A DNA stretch of 64,000 nt from Timema cristinae (GCA_039000515.1 JBCFYV010000001.1:67759030-67823029), one strand, 5' to 3'; positions 31,776 through 44,620 are shown, numbered from the stretch's first letter. Program-made: numbers and translations. Notes: a model not told the origin generated them from the sequence alone.

Positions 31776-31853
31776 TTAATCATTAAAGTCATATCCTCCA
31801 AAGAAGGAAGGTAGACCCCCTCCACCCACACCAGCGATCAAGGTCATGAAGTT
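31776..31853 (-). CDS. Candidate terminal exon of an unidentified host gene
   Basis: A strong acceptor (CCCCACCCCTTACTCTCCCC, then TAAG) is followed by 25 codons reading NFMTLIAGVGGGG and LPSFFGGYDFND, then TAA. The phase is 0. The glycine-rich, aromatic ending looks like a natural C-terminus but I cannot name the protein. Upstream exons would lie to the right; the exon at 62356-62513 has the same orientation and could belong to the same gene across a repeat-filled 30-kb intron, but that is speculation. Confidence 0.35.
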   Translation of the reverse strand, partial: NFMTLIAGVGGGGLPSFFGGYDFND

Positions 31854-33135
31854 CTTAGGGGAGAGTAAGGGGTGGGGACGTACACTCACTGGCATACTTG
31901 TTTTGTTCTCCTTTGGGGACCATGTACATTTATACAATAATACATTAAACAAGTTGTCCTATACAGAGGCCTATTATATAAAATTCAGTGACATAGTCTA
32001 AGGATAATGTCTGATAGAGAATGTTATATCAATTGATTATGCATTCAGGAAATGGCCGTTTGTTTGCGTGGACCAGAGTCCTTATTTAATTCACTTCCCC
32101 ACTATCTAGAAGGTTGAATTTGGTACACAGCTTCCACTAGTGGGACATTTTAATTTATTAAATCTTGACATTTCATAAATAAAGCTTTTAACAACAACAA
32201 CAAATTCTTTGTCTCTTCGTCTAGTCTCTCCTTTTTCACCCCCCCATCCCATAGTTTCAAGTTACTAGTCTAATGCATTATAATTTGACTCTCTTGTATG
32301 TAGAAAATCCTCTTACTTGTCAGAGCAAAATGCTTAATTTTGAACTATCATTTTGTATTTAAAGTTTTATTTATTTTTAAATAAAATTATATATCTTGTA
32401 TTAAAGTAGAAATTAAATTGCATTTTTTTAGTTCAATCTTTCATATTCCGTTTACAAGTTAAATTGAATGAAAAAAAACGTATGTTATTGTTAGGTTTTT
32501 TTTTCGTGGGGTACAGTAGACAAAATCAACCTCATATTAAAGTAGATATCCATCCGAATCTTAAATAAACATAACTTGTTAAATTTAGTGTCATTATAGC
32601 AATAGCTTAAAATGTTAGCAAAAGTAACCTACACACTTTTATTATCATGTGAGCTACAAAATACTTATTGGGACTATGTTTTAAAATAAATTGGCAAATG
32701 CAAGCAAACATTATTGCTGTAATGTCAGTAAACTCCGGCGCAAATGTTGAAAATAACATCCACCTCCGCCCCCAATCTGTATTCGTAATCACATCCAAGA
32801 AATTCACATGATATTCGGGGATGTATTTAGATTTAATGACAAAATGTCCCTAAAACTAATTTATTACATACTATTTTATATAATTAACCTATTCCATATA
32901 ATAATGTTTGTATAATTTTAGTCGATTAACCGAACGTGTTGGGCATATTGGAAATAATATTGTTAGATTTGTTGTCTTTTTTTTTTGTCAAACATTTATA
33001 ATTAAAATACAATATCCTTTATAAATGACCCACAAACTATTATTTATGTCTTCCGTTTTGGTTACCAAGGTAGTTGAGAGGAAGTCATCCTGCATTAGCG
33101 CATAGAGAGGATGGCAAACCACTGATAAATCACAT
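31854..33135. other. AT-rich gap
   Basis: No gene recognised. ATCCATCCGAATCTTAA near 32549 is the flank of the 40-bp repeat family without the repeat. Confidence 0.3.
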
Positions 33136-33288
33136 GTGTTATTATTATTATTATTATTTAGCACCGCGTCTTACTACCCGTTCGGGTTATACGCTTTAAG
33201 TACTAACTACGCTAATGGATTAGGAATTGGGAAGGTTGAATTAAGGGAAGTGAACCCGCATTTGCGTGGAGGTAGAGTGGAAAACCAT
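33136..33288 (-). mobile_element. SINE-A, 5'-truncated copy
   Basis: The tail AGCACCGCGTCTTACTACCC (inverse) sits after an ATT run, followed by the body up to GAAAACCATTT. The tRNA-like head is missing. Confidence 0.8.
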
Positions 33289-33589
33289 TTTAAAATATCA
33301 AATTTTGTGCCCGTTATTGTATTGTAAATATTTGTCGTGTATGATCGAACAGTATCTTATTCTCTATAATAATATGATAACTTCAAAACTATATTATTGT
33401 ATTTCATGTTTTATTTAATTTAAATTTAATTGAAATTACGTCTTATTGTAAAAATGTAAATATTAACTTGTAACTTTTTTTATTAATATAGTTCATTTTA
33501 AATTTACAAGTTTAATGCAATGCAAAAAACCGTATGTTGTTACTATGCATATTTTTTAAGCAATAGCCGGCACAACTTTATCGTTCTTA

Positions 33590-33720
33590 TATAGTGGGTG
33601 TCCATCCGAATCTTAATGTTTGAAGTTAGATGCCTTTTTATGGGCAGATATTTAATATTTAAGTTTAGATGCCACGTTTAATGGGCAGAAATTTAATATT
33701 TGATATTTAGATTTATTGTT
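33590..33720 (+). repeat. 40-bp repeat family, about 3 copies
   Basis: The same units as 5575-5768, entered through GTCCATCCGAATCTTAATG. Confidence 0.7.
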
Positions 33721-34318
33721 GTTGTTTTGCAACATGCTAGTTCTCAGGGACGAATATGTAAGAATTGAATACAGAATATCTTGTTGTTATTTTTTGTAAA
33801 TAAGAAAGGCGCCCAATCAAATGGACTTAGAATTAACTACGTTTAACTAAATTTTGTTGTTGTAATGCCGTCTGGCTATGTTCATAACAATTTGATGAGT
33901 CTAATTTACATTTATACCTTTTATCAATATCTTATGTTAACGTTAAATTAAACTGATATATGTTTCACCTCAGACTCTTTAACTTTGGCTACAATTCGTT
34001 GTGGTATAATAATTTAATTTATATTTTTGAAGTTATACTTCTTTAGGCGCGTTATGAAAAAATGATGAGTGAAATTTTAAGATGCGCGCGCATCACTGTA
34101 ACACAAAAGTAAACCGCTCATTAAGTCTCGAAAAAAAAAAAGCTACCAACAAAATAGAAATAGAACCTCTGTTAGTCGCGCATGTTGGTACGCTCGTCGC
34201 CTCTGATCACTGTTTTAATATATATAATATTTATCCACATGTTTCTAGTTTCTACATTCACAACACGTGTTTTAGTTTCATACAAGTGCGAATTATATAT
34301 GTGCTAATAAATTATATT
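33721..34318. other. AT-rich gap
   Basis: No feature recognised. Confidence 0.3.
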
Positions 34319-34463
34319 CAGTAGTGATTTAAATTGAATATTTTGATTAATATTATTTACTATTCGTAAATATTAGTGAAAAAAATTGTGCTTATAGACT
34401 TTTTCAAGTGCTACAATATAATTGAGGTTAACTATCCGTATGTATTATTTATTGATATAAATT
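34319..34463 (+). repeat. 145-bp direct repeat, copy 1
   Basis: CAGTAGTGATTTAAATTGAA to ATTGATATAAATT is almost identical to 35045-35190, differing at only a few positions. About 580 bp separate the copies. Confidence 0.85.
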
Positions 34464-35044
34464 TAAAAAAAAAAATTGTATTTATTTATTTATTAGTTTA
34501 AATTTTAAGTTCCATTATTAAAACATTAATGTTTATAGAAACTTTAAAACTTATTTTAAAGTTATACTAACTGCCATATTTAGTGACGAGATGTCTTTGG
34601 ACTTGGAGGAATACAAACCTCTTTGGATCTAGACGAAGATTACACAGTTCGTAGTTTTGTTTTGTAATACTGCAAGAAATGCCATTGCGTTGTTTGAATG
34701 TAAAAATCCAACAATAAAAGGTACGTAATTGTTTTGTTACCACTGTCTAAATTGAAACAAATTTTGTGCTTGACATACGTTTTGTTATTTTAATTAATTC
34801 ATTATTAATTGGAGTACAGTTATGTAACTAATTGTATTTTAAGCCAATACAATAATATGCCGCCATTTAAATTTATTGAAGTGACAATCATGATTTAATA
34901 GTTGCGCCTACTCTTGAGTGGTGGCAAATAAAAGGCGCAACTTTGCTCTCAAATTGCGCCTGCTCCTTCTAGTGAATAGGGATTTGGAACATATTTCAAA
35001 CTTGCGCTGGCGCAACTATTTGCTCCCTTTGGTGAATCCAGGCC
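34464..35044. other. Segment between the direct repeats
   Basis: Contains AGTTGCGCC boxes in both orientations (34900-35010) and ends GGTGAATCCAGGCCC, which looks like a DNA-transposon terminus. No matching left end was found. Confidence 0.3.
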
Positions 35045-35190
35045 CAGTAGTGATTTAAATTGAATATTTTTATTAATATTATTTACTATTCGTAAATATT
35101 AGTGAAAAAAATTGTGCTTATAGACTTTTTAAAGTGCTCCAATATAATTGAGGTTAACTATCCGCATGTATTATTTATTGATATAAATTA
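35045..35190 (+). repeat. 145-bp direct repeat, copy 2
   Basis: See 34319-34463. The high identity implies a recent duplication. TG...CA ends are absent, so an LTR pair is unlikely. Confidence 0.85.
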
Positions 35191-36158
35191 AAATATTATT
35201 TAACATAATTAATACTAAATATTATTAAATTATCTTTTATTTTTTAATGATGCCAAAGAAGTATAACTTCTCACGCGCGTACATAAGTACACACACACAT
35301 TTTTTTAATATACATCTTCACTACAACAATGTTAACGTTGAATAGAACTGTTAAATATCTAATTGTGCGATTGCAAATAAATATCAACTTATCATGACTT
35401 ATACTAATATTTTCTATATATGCCTCTCCATAACCTAGGTATTAGACCTATTATATTTCTATTAATTTAATGTGAGCTGATAGGCAGGTTGCAGTATCTC
35501 ACTGCTTTCTAGAGGTAGACGGCCCCTTTTGAATAACCCAGCAACAGGTTTGAGTTGCGAGCTTCGGTATTGGAATTTTTTGGGTAAAACATCCAACGCC
35601 TTGAACTCCATAGCACTCACTTCTATTGTTGTCCCTTTTTTTATATTACTATTTGTATTATTTGAGCATCCTCCCCTTGAGGATGGTTCAAATAGTAAAT
35701 GATAAGTATTAAGTTACAACACATTAACACATTATTCTCATTAAAGCGTTCACAACTGGTACAAAAATAGTGGTAAACAATTAATTAAGTCAATTTAAAC
35801 TTTGTATGCATATATAATGGAGAACAATTAATTAAGTTGATTTAAATTTAACTATATTTGCATATACATGGACTTGAGAAGTATAAGCTAATGAGAATAC
35901 GATGCGAAGTTCTAACCCATGCCAATAAGGCATTGTGTTTAGCCGTTGATGGCGTTAGTGAGAAGGCATGATTAAAGAAAGATCTGTATAATAAAGGTAC
36001 GAACATTAATTACCATAGCATATGCCACCAAAGATTAAGTGTGATTGGGCCATGTGACTCCCACACTTACCATTTACCTAGCTGGCATTAAGCAGGCTGC
36101 TGGGCTCTTGAGTTAAATATATTTATTTTAAGACATTTTCACTAAGTTCCCGAAATTA
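35191..36158. other. AT-rich gap
   Basis: Nothing firm. A weak tRNA-like stretch near 35480-35600 lacks convincing A and B boxes. Confidence 0.25.
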
Positions 36159-36233
36159 TGTCGCAATGTCGTTCTTTTGAATGTAGAACACCGCAAAAGA
36201 AGGATGTAAGATTCCACTTAAAACTTTTTAGAT
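36159..36233 (+). other. Possible THAP-type zinc-finger start, very short
   Basis: ATG followed by SQCRSFECRTPQKKD and VRFH, then a stop after 24 codons. M-x-x-C-x4-C followed by a basic stretch and F-H resembles the start of THAP domains (host genes and P-element-type transposases). The C-terminal half of the finger is not present. Confidence 0.2.
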
Positions 36234-37844
36234 AATTTAAAAAAAAGTCTTGCTCTGTCAAATATCAATATTGAATTGGATGCTGGATAAAAAAAAACTT
36301 ATGGCTTTGTCATTTTAAGTTATATTTTATTTTAATTTTAGTTCAATTTAGGCCCTCCTTGGTCTTATTATGTTTTTAGTGTTCTTTTTGTATTTGATAA
36401 GACATCAATAAATTATTATTAAATTAATATAGTGTGTGCTGGAACATCAAACGTGAAAAAGAATCACATGTTATAAAATAAAGATTTATGATACTTATAA
36501 ATCAGGGAGTTGCACATATATTCTAATCGGTTTGGGCTACTATTCCAGGTCTCCAAACAAATTTTAAATGTTCCTGTTCTATAAATATAAAAGGTTTAGT
36601 TCAGTAAGAAGATTAGGTCCTGGTTCAAACTATTAAAAATGTATACTTTCTAAGTGGAAAATCATTAAAATATTTTTATATAGAACATGATATTAAAATA
36701 TAACTTACTAGAAAAACTAGTTATTTATATAGAAAAACAACAACAAATAATTCCGAAATTATTTATTTGTAATCCAGTTTACCAGAACTCTAAAAAAAAA
36801 AAAAAATTAAATGCTACGGATTTACGCATGGACTTTCTCACTCACTCACTCAAAACTCGTGATATATGTGAAACTAAATACTATACATCAACAATCCCAA
36901 ACAAAAATTAAGCTATACTTGCGTAAAGCATTTTTTAACTCCTGGTTTTTAAATTTTATAATTTTATTTTTAAAGAATTAAAGCACTCAATTTTATAATG
37001 TGGACCGATAAAAAAAAGATCAGTATGGGTCCAGAAAGGTCAACACCTAATATTAAAATTTTGACTTCCAGTTAAAGATTTTGAAATGTTCGTTCTCTGA
37101 ACGTTTGTTAAGGCTTATTTTGGGAGTAGCTTGGGGTTGTCTTAATACTCACTGCCCCATACTAATTTTTTTGACTTGTTAAAAACTTTTAGAAAAACCG
37201 CAGAAAAACATTTATCTAATACAGGACTTATAGTAAAAATTATGACAAGGTTATTTTAAAAATAGTCAGGAATTTTAAAATTGTTAAATTTTGCTTTGAA
37301 ACCCCACTGAAACATTTCAAGTAACAAATCACATGGACTATTCTGCATTAGGTGGTGTTCTTATTTTTCTCTGTGGAGCTGGTAAGCTACTCATACTCAT
37401 TGTATGATGTTGTTTTATATTGGAATAAATCTGAAATTCTCACACAGGATTTTCTATTTGTAAAAAGCTACTGTTTTGAACATGGTTTATTTATTTCTTG
37501 TATTAATGTTTCAAAGCATTATTCATAATTTGTTATGTTTTCTGGAGGGCTTACTTTGACTAAATATGTTAAATTATTGCATTTAGCTTGCAGAATTGAG
37601 TTTGCATTAGAACTATTCAAATTTAGTTATCATTTTACATATATCCTTTTTGCATCGAGTCTAATTAGTTTGTACAACAAATACACTTTAGTGTTATGTC
37701 TATGCTAGTATAGTAAGTGTAGCTATAAAGGTGGTGTGTACTTTGCATTAAAAGAAAAACTAAATAAATATAATACAGTCGGGAAATGTATGTTATTACT
37801 CAGTCAGTAAATTGTTGGCATCTTGCCTATTGTCAAGAAATGTA
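36234..37844. other. AT-rich gap
   Basis: No gene or ordered repeat recognised. Confidence 0.3.
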
Positions 37845-38280
37845 AAACTCAGAATATACAAAACATTAGTCCTACCAGCTGTTTATGATTGTGAAACATG
37901 ATCTCTTACCTTTCAGGACAAGAAGAAATTTAGGGTGTTCGAAAACAAGGCGCTTAGGAAAATATACGGAACAAAAATAGACGAATAAAGTGGAAAGTGG
38001 AGGTCGTATAAGGATAAGCTACACACCTTGTAGTCATCCCAGATATTGTTAGGGTAATACAATCTCACAGAATACGGTGGGCAGGATATGCAGCGCGAAT
38101 GGAAACAACTAGAACCGCGTTCAAAGTTTTAACTGTAAAACCTAATGGTTTAAGACCATTGGGAAGACCTAGACGCAGATGGGAGGATAACATTAAGATG
38201 GACCTGAGAGAGATAGGGTGTGATGAGGTGGACTGGATATAACTAGTTCAAGATAGGTATAGGGTGAAACAAGGTTGACT
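37845..38280 (+). pseudogene. LINE 3' end, RTE/Jockey-group ORF2 C-terminus
   Basis: Frames read KTLVLPAVYDCETWSLTF and FENKALRKIYG, then a 67-codon open stretch from 38039 with RIRWAGYAARMETTRT, KPNGLRPLGRPRRRWEDNI and LREIGCDEVDW. RWAGH-x-x-RM followed by GRPR-x-RW-x-D is the standard C-terminal signature of many animal non-LTR retrotransposons. Stops and frameshifts occur before and after; no RT core precedes it. Confidence 0.75.
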
Positions 38281-38741
38281 AGTTAGTTATAACTAGCTCG
38301 GGATAGGTGGTGTACTTTTGTGGATGCGGCGATGAACTTTTGAGTTCCTAATGCCATAGTGTAAGTAGGTACCTACACACTTTAATTATGCTTAGGTTAT
38401 ATAATGTAATTTAATCACTTGTTAATATTAAAATAATGTTTACAGTTGTTCTAAGAATTATTATATGTTGAAATATAGGTATGCGTGTGTGTGTGTGTGT
38501 GTATGAAGACAACTATTTCCAGTTCAAATTGATTATTTGAAAATATTTGTAAAGTAGAATGAACAAAGTCTTATAATAATTCTGAAAATAAACTATTTAA
38601 TAAAATAATATATCAGAATGTATCATCAGAAATGAGTAAGTCGTGGTGGCAAAAGAGATATATTCAACTATTTAATGTGTTATCGATAATAATTCAATAT
38701 TTTAATAAACCAGTACTCTTTGTTTATTACTTAAAAATATA
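38281..38741. other. AT-rich gap with a GT microsatellite
   Basis: A (GT)n tract is at 38484-38503. Nothing else recognised. Confidence 0.4.
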
Positions 38742-39131
38742 CAGAAGCGGATTACACTATAGGTCCATTAGGCACGGCCTAGGGGCGGCGGCTTTAGGGG
38801 TGGCACATTTTGGATAACATTATTATTCTTTTTATTATAATATTTCGTTTTTAATAATTACGTTTAAAAAATTATTGGCTAACATTATTGGAATAATTCA
38901 CGTTAAAGTCAGAATGACAATATTTATTTTTAAATAAATGTGCTTTGCAGTCGCTTTGTAACTGAGGTCAAACTCCCCTTCTTCAAAATATTAACTCAAC
39001 CCCCCCCCCCCCTCCTTTCCACAAACACCTATTTCCACCGAAACTTCCTAAAACCCTTGACAAAAAAAAGGGGGGGTTAGGCGCATATTATAATTGTGCC
39101 TAGAGGCGCCAAATTTTTAAATACGCCACTG
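38742..39131. mobile_element. hAT-type MITE, 390 bp, 8-bp target duplication
   Basis: Ends CAGAAGCGGATTAC and (inverse) CAGTGGCGTATTTA, flanked by a perfect 8-bp duplication AAAATATA (38734-38741 and 39132-39139). No coding capacity. A C-run lies at about 38999-39012 and a G-run near 39069-39075. Confidence 0.8.
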
Positions 39132-39139
39132 AAAATATA

Positions 39140-40894
39140 CCGTTAAATTGACTCCCTTGTAACAATAAAAACATCGTATTATACAATTACTACCCCACCA
39201 ACCTAATATTCAACGTACAATCGCTTGACGCATACTACCCGCTCCTAAAATAATACCTCGACGTATCCTACAATAGTATTTCTTCACTATTGTAGCCCAA
39301 TGTAGCCCCAACAATCATACATTAAATCAGCATTTCTAAATATTCAATATAAACTGTCTACTTAATAAACTGTTCTTCACGTACCTTCGGATCACCAAGC
39401 TGGCCTCACTATATTGTTACCAAGTCCAAAATCACCAATGTGGAAGCGCGGGGCGACTACGACTAGAAGAGTCCGTATGAGATGATCAACCCGGCCCGAG
39501 AATAATTTCAACACTGGGCGATGTTATCTGAGAGTCCAGGCACGAAATCAACACGCCCTGTATTACCCCCTGGAGAGGGGATAAGGCCACCTTCACCTGA
39601 CATCGGATGTTTTCAACAGCAGTCGGAGAATCGTAAACAACTGCATTGCGACGATAGACATCCAATCAGCGACCAGGAAGATGTGTGGATTACGACATAA
39701 TGACGTAATGCCGTGATCTGCGTGGCTGGCTAGTGTGAACAATCCCACCCCCTTTTTCTTGTTTTCTAGACTCAATATATAGGAGATTGTAAATGGTATT
39801 AAATATAGCATTATTGAATAGAGCTTCATCGAAGGAGTAGTTCGATAGAGCGGACTGTGTTGGGGTCATGGAGGAAAGACCTAGGAAAAGATTACGTTCG
39901 ATATAAAATTTATTTTTATTAAACTAACTATTTATTGAAGTCAATGGAAGAGGGACTTAGGGAATAAATAGTTAAAACTTTGAGTCGACGCCATGGGGAA
40001 ATCGCGTCTGGCATTATTTAAATTATTTTGTATTGCTAACTTTGTTTTGGGGTCATGGAGGATTGACCTGTAATGTAAATTGTTCAATCTTTTAGTCAAC
40101 ACGATAGAGATATTTCGTTTGATGTTAGTAAATGTAAAATGTAGAACAGTCTTTATGTTAGCGTCTTGGGAGATATACCTGTTTTGTCTTATAAGTTGAA
40201 ATAGTTATAACTCAAGCTGAGTTATGGAGGAGTTATATAGTTTATATTTCATACTATTGATTAGAGTCATAGAGGCATAGGATAATAGTATGGAAAAGTC
40301 AAGAATGTCATTGTTAGTTATTTATTTTAGTGTTGTATCCATTAGACGTTACATTTTTAAAGTAAAGTAAACTATATTGTGGTTACGCAACTTTTGCGTT
40401 TGATTATCTGCGTCATGGATCATATCCATGTATATATCCTTGTAACTAATGTAAACTTTGAATGGAAGTAATTAGAAGGACGAGATATCACACTGTAGTT
40501 GTATACAGTAAAAGCCTATACCTTTATTTTTGAATATCAATAGGCTTATTTATGTTTGTACCCGTTGGTGGGCAACTATATTTGAAATACCATAAGTCAT
40601 GTTTTTAGATAATGTAAATAGAGATGTGTTTTGGGTAGTAAGTCTACCAGATACCTGAAAGATGGTACATTATATGATGCAGTGTTTTCTTTTACAGTAG
40701 TAGCTATTAGAAAGTTTTTGAATTAAGGCCATATGTTCCTTTGTCTATTTTCTGCTTTGAACCAATTAAAATACACACTATTGAAAACTATGCTATTCTA
40801 TCTGTTGTCATTTACAAAATGTACGTTACGTCCTCCCTATCCTGTAGTTTAGGGGGCCTTACCTATAAGAATAGCGGAGGGTGTTTCACCCTAA
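39140..40894. other. Mixed gap with weak GGTCATGGAGG repeats
   Basis: 39380-39740 is GC-richer but gives no recognisable protein. Between 39860 and 40280 a phrase like GGGTCATGGAGGANNGACCT recurs several times at irregular spacing, possibly an old minisatellite. Confidence 0.3.
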
Positions 40895-41345
40895 TCGATT
40901 GTAACTTTTCAGTCTGTCTTGTCACAGAATGGTGTAAAGTTAATGATTTGTGCCTTAACTTGAATGAATGTGTAAAAAGACTTGTTCAAAGAAAAATATT
41001 GTTGTTTTATATTTGATTATATCTTATTGGATCACTATTTGACTCCTGTGTCTAGACTTAGGTATCACTCTAGTCTCCAAACTTACTTTCTCAAAATGTT
41101 AGGCTTTGTTAGAAGAAACACACAAGACTTTACTGACCCTAGAGCAAAACTTTATCTCTATATTCTTTAGTACGAAACAATTTGGAATTTGGTTATATTA
41201 TTTGGCCACTACATATAACAAGTACTCTCAGTTTCTTGAGAAAATACAAAACAAGTTTGTTAAACCATTTTCCTATAATAATTTAGATAATATACTAGTT
41301 GTTCATGTTGAACATTCTTCTTTCAAGGTTCTAATTACTGTCGAG
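40895..41345 (+). pseudogene. LINE ORF2 fragment (post-RT region), heavily decayed
   Basis: Frames switch but read in order: TEWCKVNDLCLNLNECV, then KMLGFVRRNTQDFTDPRAKL, then FGIWLYYLATTYNKYSQFLE with KIQNKFVK. W-x-x-x-N-x-L-x-LN-x-x-K/EC, LGF-x-RN-x-x-DF-x-D-P and Y-x-x-x-x-E-x-IQ-x-KF is the region after the RT palm in Jockey/CR1-like elements. At least three frameshifts. Confidence 0.7.
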
Positions 41346-42519
41346 TATGCCATTCCTTCATTTTATAATGTTCAATTTTTCATGGCTAGCACCTCTAAAT
41401 GATTTCTGCCTGCCTATTTTGGTTCTGGCTTGAGGGCACAAACCCAGTTTTAAACTACTCTCTTTCGGTGTTTCCAGATGAACCTACGAATTGCACAAGC
41501 ATTAAAATAGTGACTAAATTTAAGTAAATTACATTACATTACCTCATGACACTCAAAAACTATAACCAATCCAGTCTTTTTGTAGCTATTTTCAGATTTG
41601 GTTACTTCCCATTAGCGAGAATTGGTTGTTCTTATCACTCTCTTTTCTATGGTTCTTATTGCTAGTACAAAATGGCTGTTGACCAGAGTAATCTAAAGTT
41701 TTATTTGTCTAGAACTGTAGATTTTGTGTGATGAATATAGTGTAGTAAACATCTCAAAATGATGAAAATTAAAAATATTGTTTTTGTGCTAAAGCAAAGA
41801 TTTGTTTTTATCAAAGTTGAAAATAATTAACTTTGATTCGTCTTTGAAATTTTGTTGAAACTTTGCAAACTCATATTGAAATATATCATATTTAGTAAGA
41901 TATTTAAAATCTGTTAATAATACAACCAATTATTTTCTTCTTTCAAAGATGCGAAGGTTATTATGGGTGTCAAAACGAAGGAAATTTGACCTTTGACATT
42001 TCGAAACTTCTTACACGTCTAGTGTAAATTATGTAAAATAATGAAAATGTACCATGATAATATCATAATTGGTAAAGCTGTGTTAAATGAGAAATGAAAT
42101 ATGATTTATAAAATGATGACATATGCTAATAAAAACCTTCAAACAAAGACTTTGTGAGTAATTAATATAAAAACTACAAACCTCTTTAAAGTGCCCAATG
42201 GTTTTGTTCTACCCGTGGAGCAATTTTAAACTGATCGATAATAAACCTTAAACTTTCATTTTTACTGTGCGAATGCTCAACTAGTACTCGATGAGTAGTC
42301 ACATACTCGGATTCTATTTTCACAAGTCATTTTAAGACAGCACGTGAATATTGAAGTCTTAACCCCAAGTTGCTACTTGCTAATGACTATGAAGACTCAT
42401 AGTTTTTCATTGCCATTATACAAAGTAATTTGTATATGATTGATGTATTTTAAAATTAAAATTGAAATAATCCTATAGTTTTGGGCCTTTGCATAAACTA
42501 TGCTCACTATTCATATATC
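41346..42519. other. AT-rich gap, possibly including the LINE 3' UTR
   Basis: No gene recognised. Confidence 0.3.
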
Positions 42520-42620
42520 AATTATTTCACCCTCCCATTACACATTAGCGTAAGTGCGTATAGCCCAAACGGGTAGTAAGATGTGATGCTAATAATAATA
42601 TTAATGATAATAATAATAAA
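42520..42620 (+). mobile_element. SINE-B, 5'-truncated copy
   Basis: CACCCTCCCATTACACATTA, then GCGTAAGTGCGTATAGCCC, the tail AACGGGTAGTAAGATGTGAT and GCTAATAATAATATT. Confidence 0.8.
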
Positions 42621-42864
42621 TTCTTATAATGCTCAGTGGTAGAAAGGCACTCAAAGCTAGGAAGCCTAGCTTTTAATACTGTGTTGTTTTTTCAAATAAT
42701 TATAATGTAATTTTTCTCAAAATGCTTAAACATGGACACAAGAGCTATTTTTATTTGAAATAATTGAATAGGAATGATGTGTCAAAAAACCCATTATTAA
42801 TCCTGACTACAAAGTTAGGTTTTAATCAATAGCATTTTATTAATTTATTTATAATTTTCCAAAT

Positions 42865-43050
42865 CCGACCAACTAGTCTGGTTTCTGATGGGATGGTCAG
42901 GGTTTTAATTCTGACACCCCCTCCACCAACAATTGATTCCACAGCCTCCTTGCAAATGAGGTACCTTTTCTCTAAATTCGACCAACCTATTAGTGTAGTT
43001 AGAATGTATATCTTCACCCAAACAGGTAGTAGTATAGCTATTAAATAAAA
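42865..43050 (+). mobile_element. SINE-A-like degenerate copy
   Basis: A B-box-like GGTTTTAATTCTGACACCCC is followed by GCAAATGAGGTACC and a tail CCCAAACAGGTAGTAGTA with CTATTAAATAAA. Confidence 0.45.
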
Positions 43051-43201
43051 ATTATTGAAATCCCACTACAAAATGAAAGTTAAAAAAAAATATTTAAAAA
43101 TCCTGAAACCTTCTTCAGTGATAAGTGTAATATCTCAATCACAAATCCAATAAAATTATCACATGTTACAATCGCCATTTTTATGTAATGGGGCCTTAAA
43201 A

Positions 43202-43203
<2 letters not shown>

Positions 43204-43236
<33 letters not shown>
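43204..43236. repeat. (TA)n microsatellite
   Basis: About 16 TA units. Confidence 0.9.
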
Positions 43237-43241
<5 letters not shown>

Positions 43242-44329
43242 ACCTCCTCTCTGACGTACATTCAACTTTCCCGCTTCAGGTTTTTAGTTCTAAGCGCAAA
43301 CGCTACGAGCGCTAGTTTTGTGGTTCTACTTGCTTACATTGGAGTGGCGTTTCTATAATATACTCCTTGTCTATGGTGGATTGGTGCACAGCTCGAACTC
43401 TATAGTGAAAGTAGATACAGGCGACTTACCACTTCTATGGTTTTCGATGACAGCTAGCAGATGATATCAGTAACGCCAACATTGTCTAAAATTAACTTTT
43501 GTCACCATATTTGGAAATAATAATAATTTACTAATTACTACTATTATTATTACTAAAAATATTATAAATCACTATTAACAATACTTCTCCAAAGATTACA
43601 GTATAATTTTACTTTCCATAATCAAATTTAAGAAAAAAAGTCTAGTAATTTCATTTTAGTTTTTCTTTTAACTCTTGTGGTAATAACAGGTTAAAGAGAG
43701 CCTGAAATTTTACATTTAATGGTATTATATTCAGTTATTAGTATTTTTATAGGTGCCTTCGCATATCTTTAACATAAATAAATGGTTTGTGATAATAAAG
43801 AGGAAAAAACATTCAAAATGTTTGTGAAATAATATAAATTTTGCTGTTTGTAAACATGTGAATTAACACTATTGCCTCATAACTCTCAACGGTTTCTCTT
43901 TTTTCTACGTCATCAACCAGCATATTTTACACAGTGGCCATATTTGTTTTCAGCAATAAGGCTACTTTTAACGTTCTCTTGCTTTTAAGTGGAAGGACTA
44001 CCTTGTAAAATTTGAGAAGCGCTATCAGCGCAACTCCTAAGAAACGTCCATATATTAAAACTATTTGGACTGTTTAGCAGACACCGAGCTAGAGTTGCGG
44101 TGTTGTCATATCTGTCAATTTTGCTCTGAAAGAGGGAAGGGGGAGCGAGCTAATCTGTTGTTGACATGGTCAAGTTTCTTGGAAGGGAAAGGATATAGTG
44201 CGGCTTTTATCAAAGACCACATTCGGCAGAAATCTGCCACTTTATTTTTTAGGTTGAACTCAAATAATGTAGTGTGGTTTTCTTTATATTTCTTACCTAG
44301 TGGAAGAAAACAATTTTTCATTCGACTTA
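43237..44329. other. Gap with a GC-richer patch
   Basis: 43260-43480 is less AT-rich and holds a minus-strand donor-like GTAAGTCGCC near 43428. It could be a 5' exon, but no protein can be recognised. Confidence 0.2.
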
Positions 44330-44400
44330 TTAGACTGGATTGCTGGTGACAAGATCGGAGTTCAATTCCCAATAGAGTGTACCGAGTTTTTTTTTTCTTC
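44330..44400 (+). mobile_element. SINE head fragment (SINE-C)
   Basis: TTATTAGACTGGATTGCTGG followed by GAGTTCAATTCCCAATAG resembles the head repeated at 44625. Confidence 0.5.
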
Positions 44401-44432
44401 AAACAGTTCCAAACATGCAATTGTTATTAATT

Positions 44433-44620
44433 AGTTTTAGCAGCGTGTCTTACTACCCGTTCGGGCTATACGTTTATGAACTAATTACTTTAATGCGTTA
44501 GGCATCAGGAAGGTGTGAGAGCGGAAAAAATATTTATGGAAAAACCACCTGAGTGCCCCCGACCGAAATCGAACCGTGATCCCCATCTTCAGCATGTCAG
44601 TTAAACACGGCGGGTAACAC
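44433..44620 (-). mobile_element. SINE-A copy
   Basis: Inverse tail CTTACTACCCGTTCGGGCTA, body, and inverse B box CCGACCGAAATCGAACCGTG. Confidence 0.7.

Noticed and set aside
34319..35190. LTR pair of a small retrotransposon
   Set aside because: No TG...CA ends, no primer-binding site, no target duplication seen.
43080..43265. 61-aa open frame with IYIYIYIYIY
   Set aside because: Produced by the TA microsatellite.
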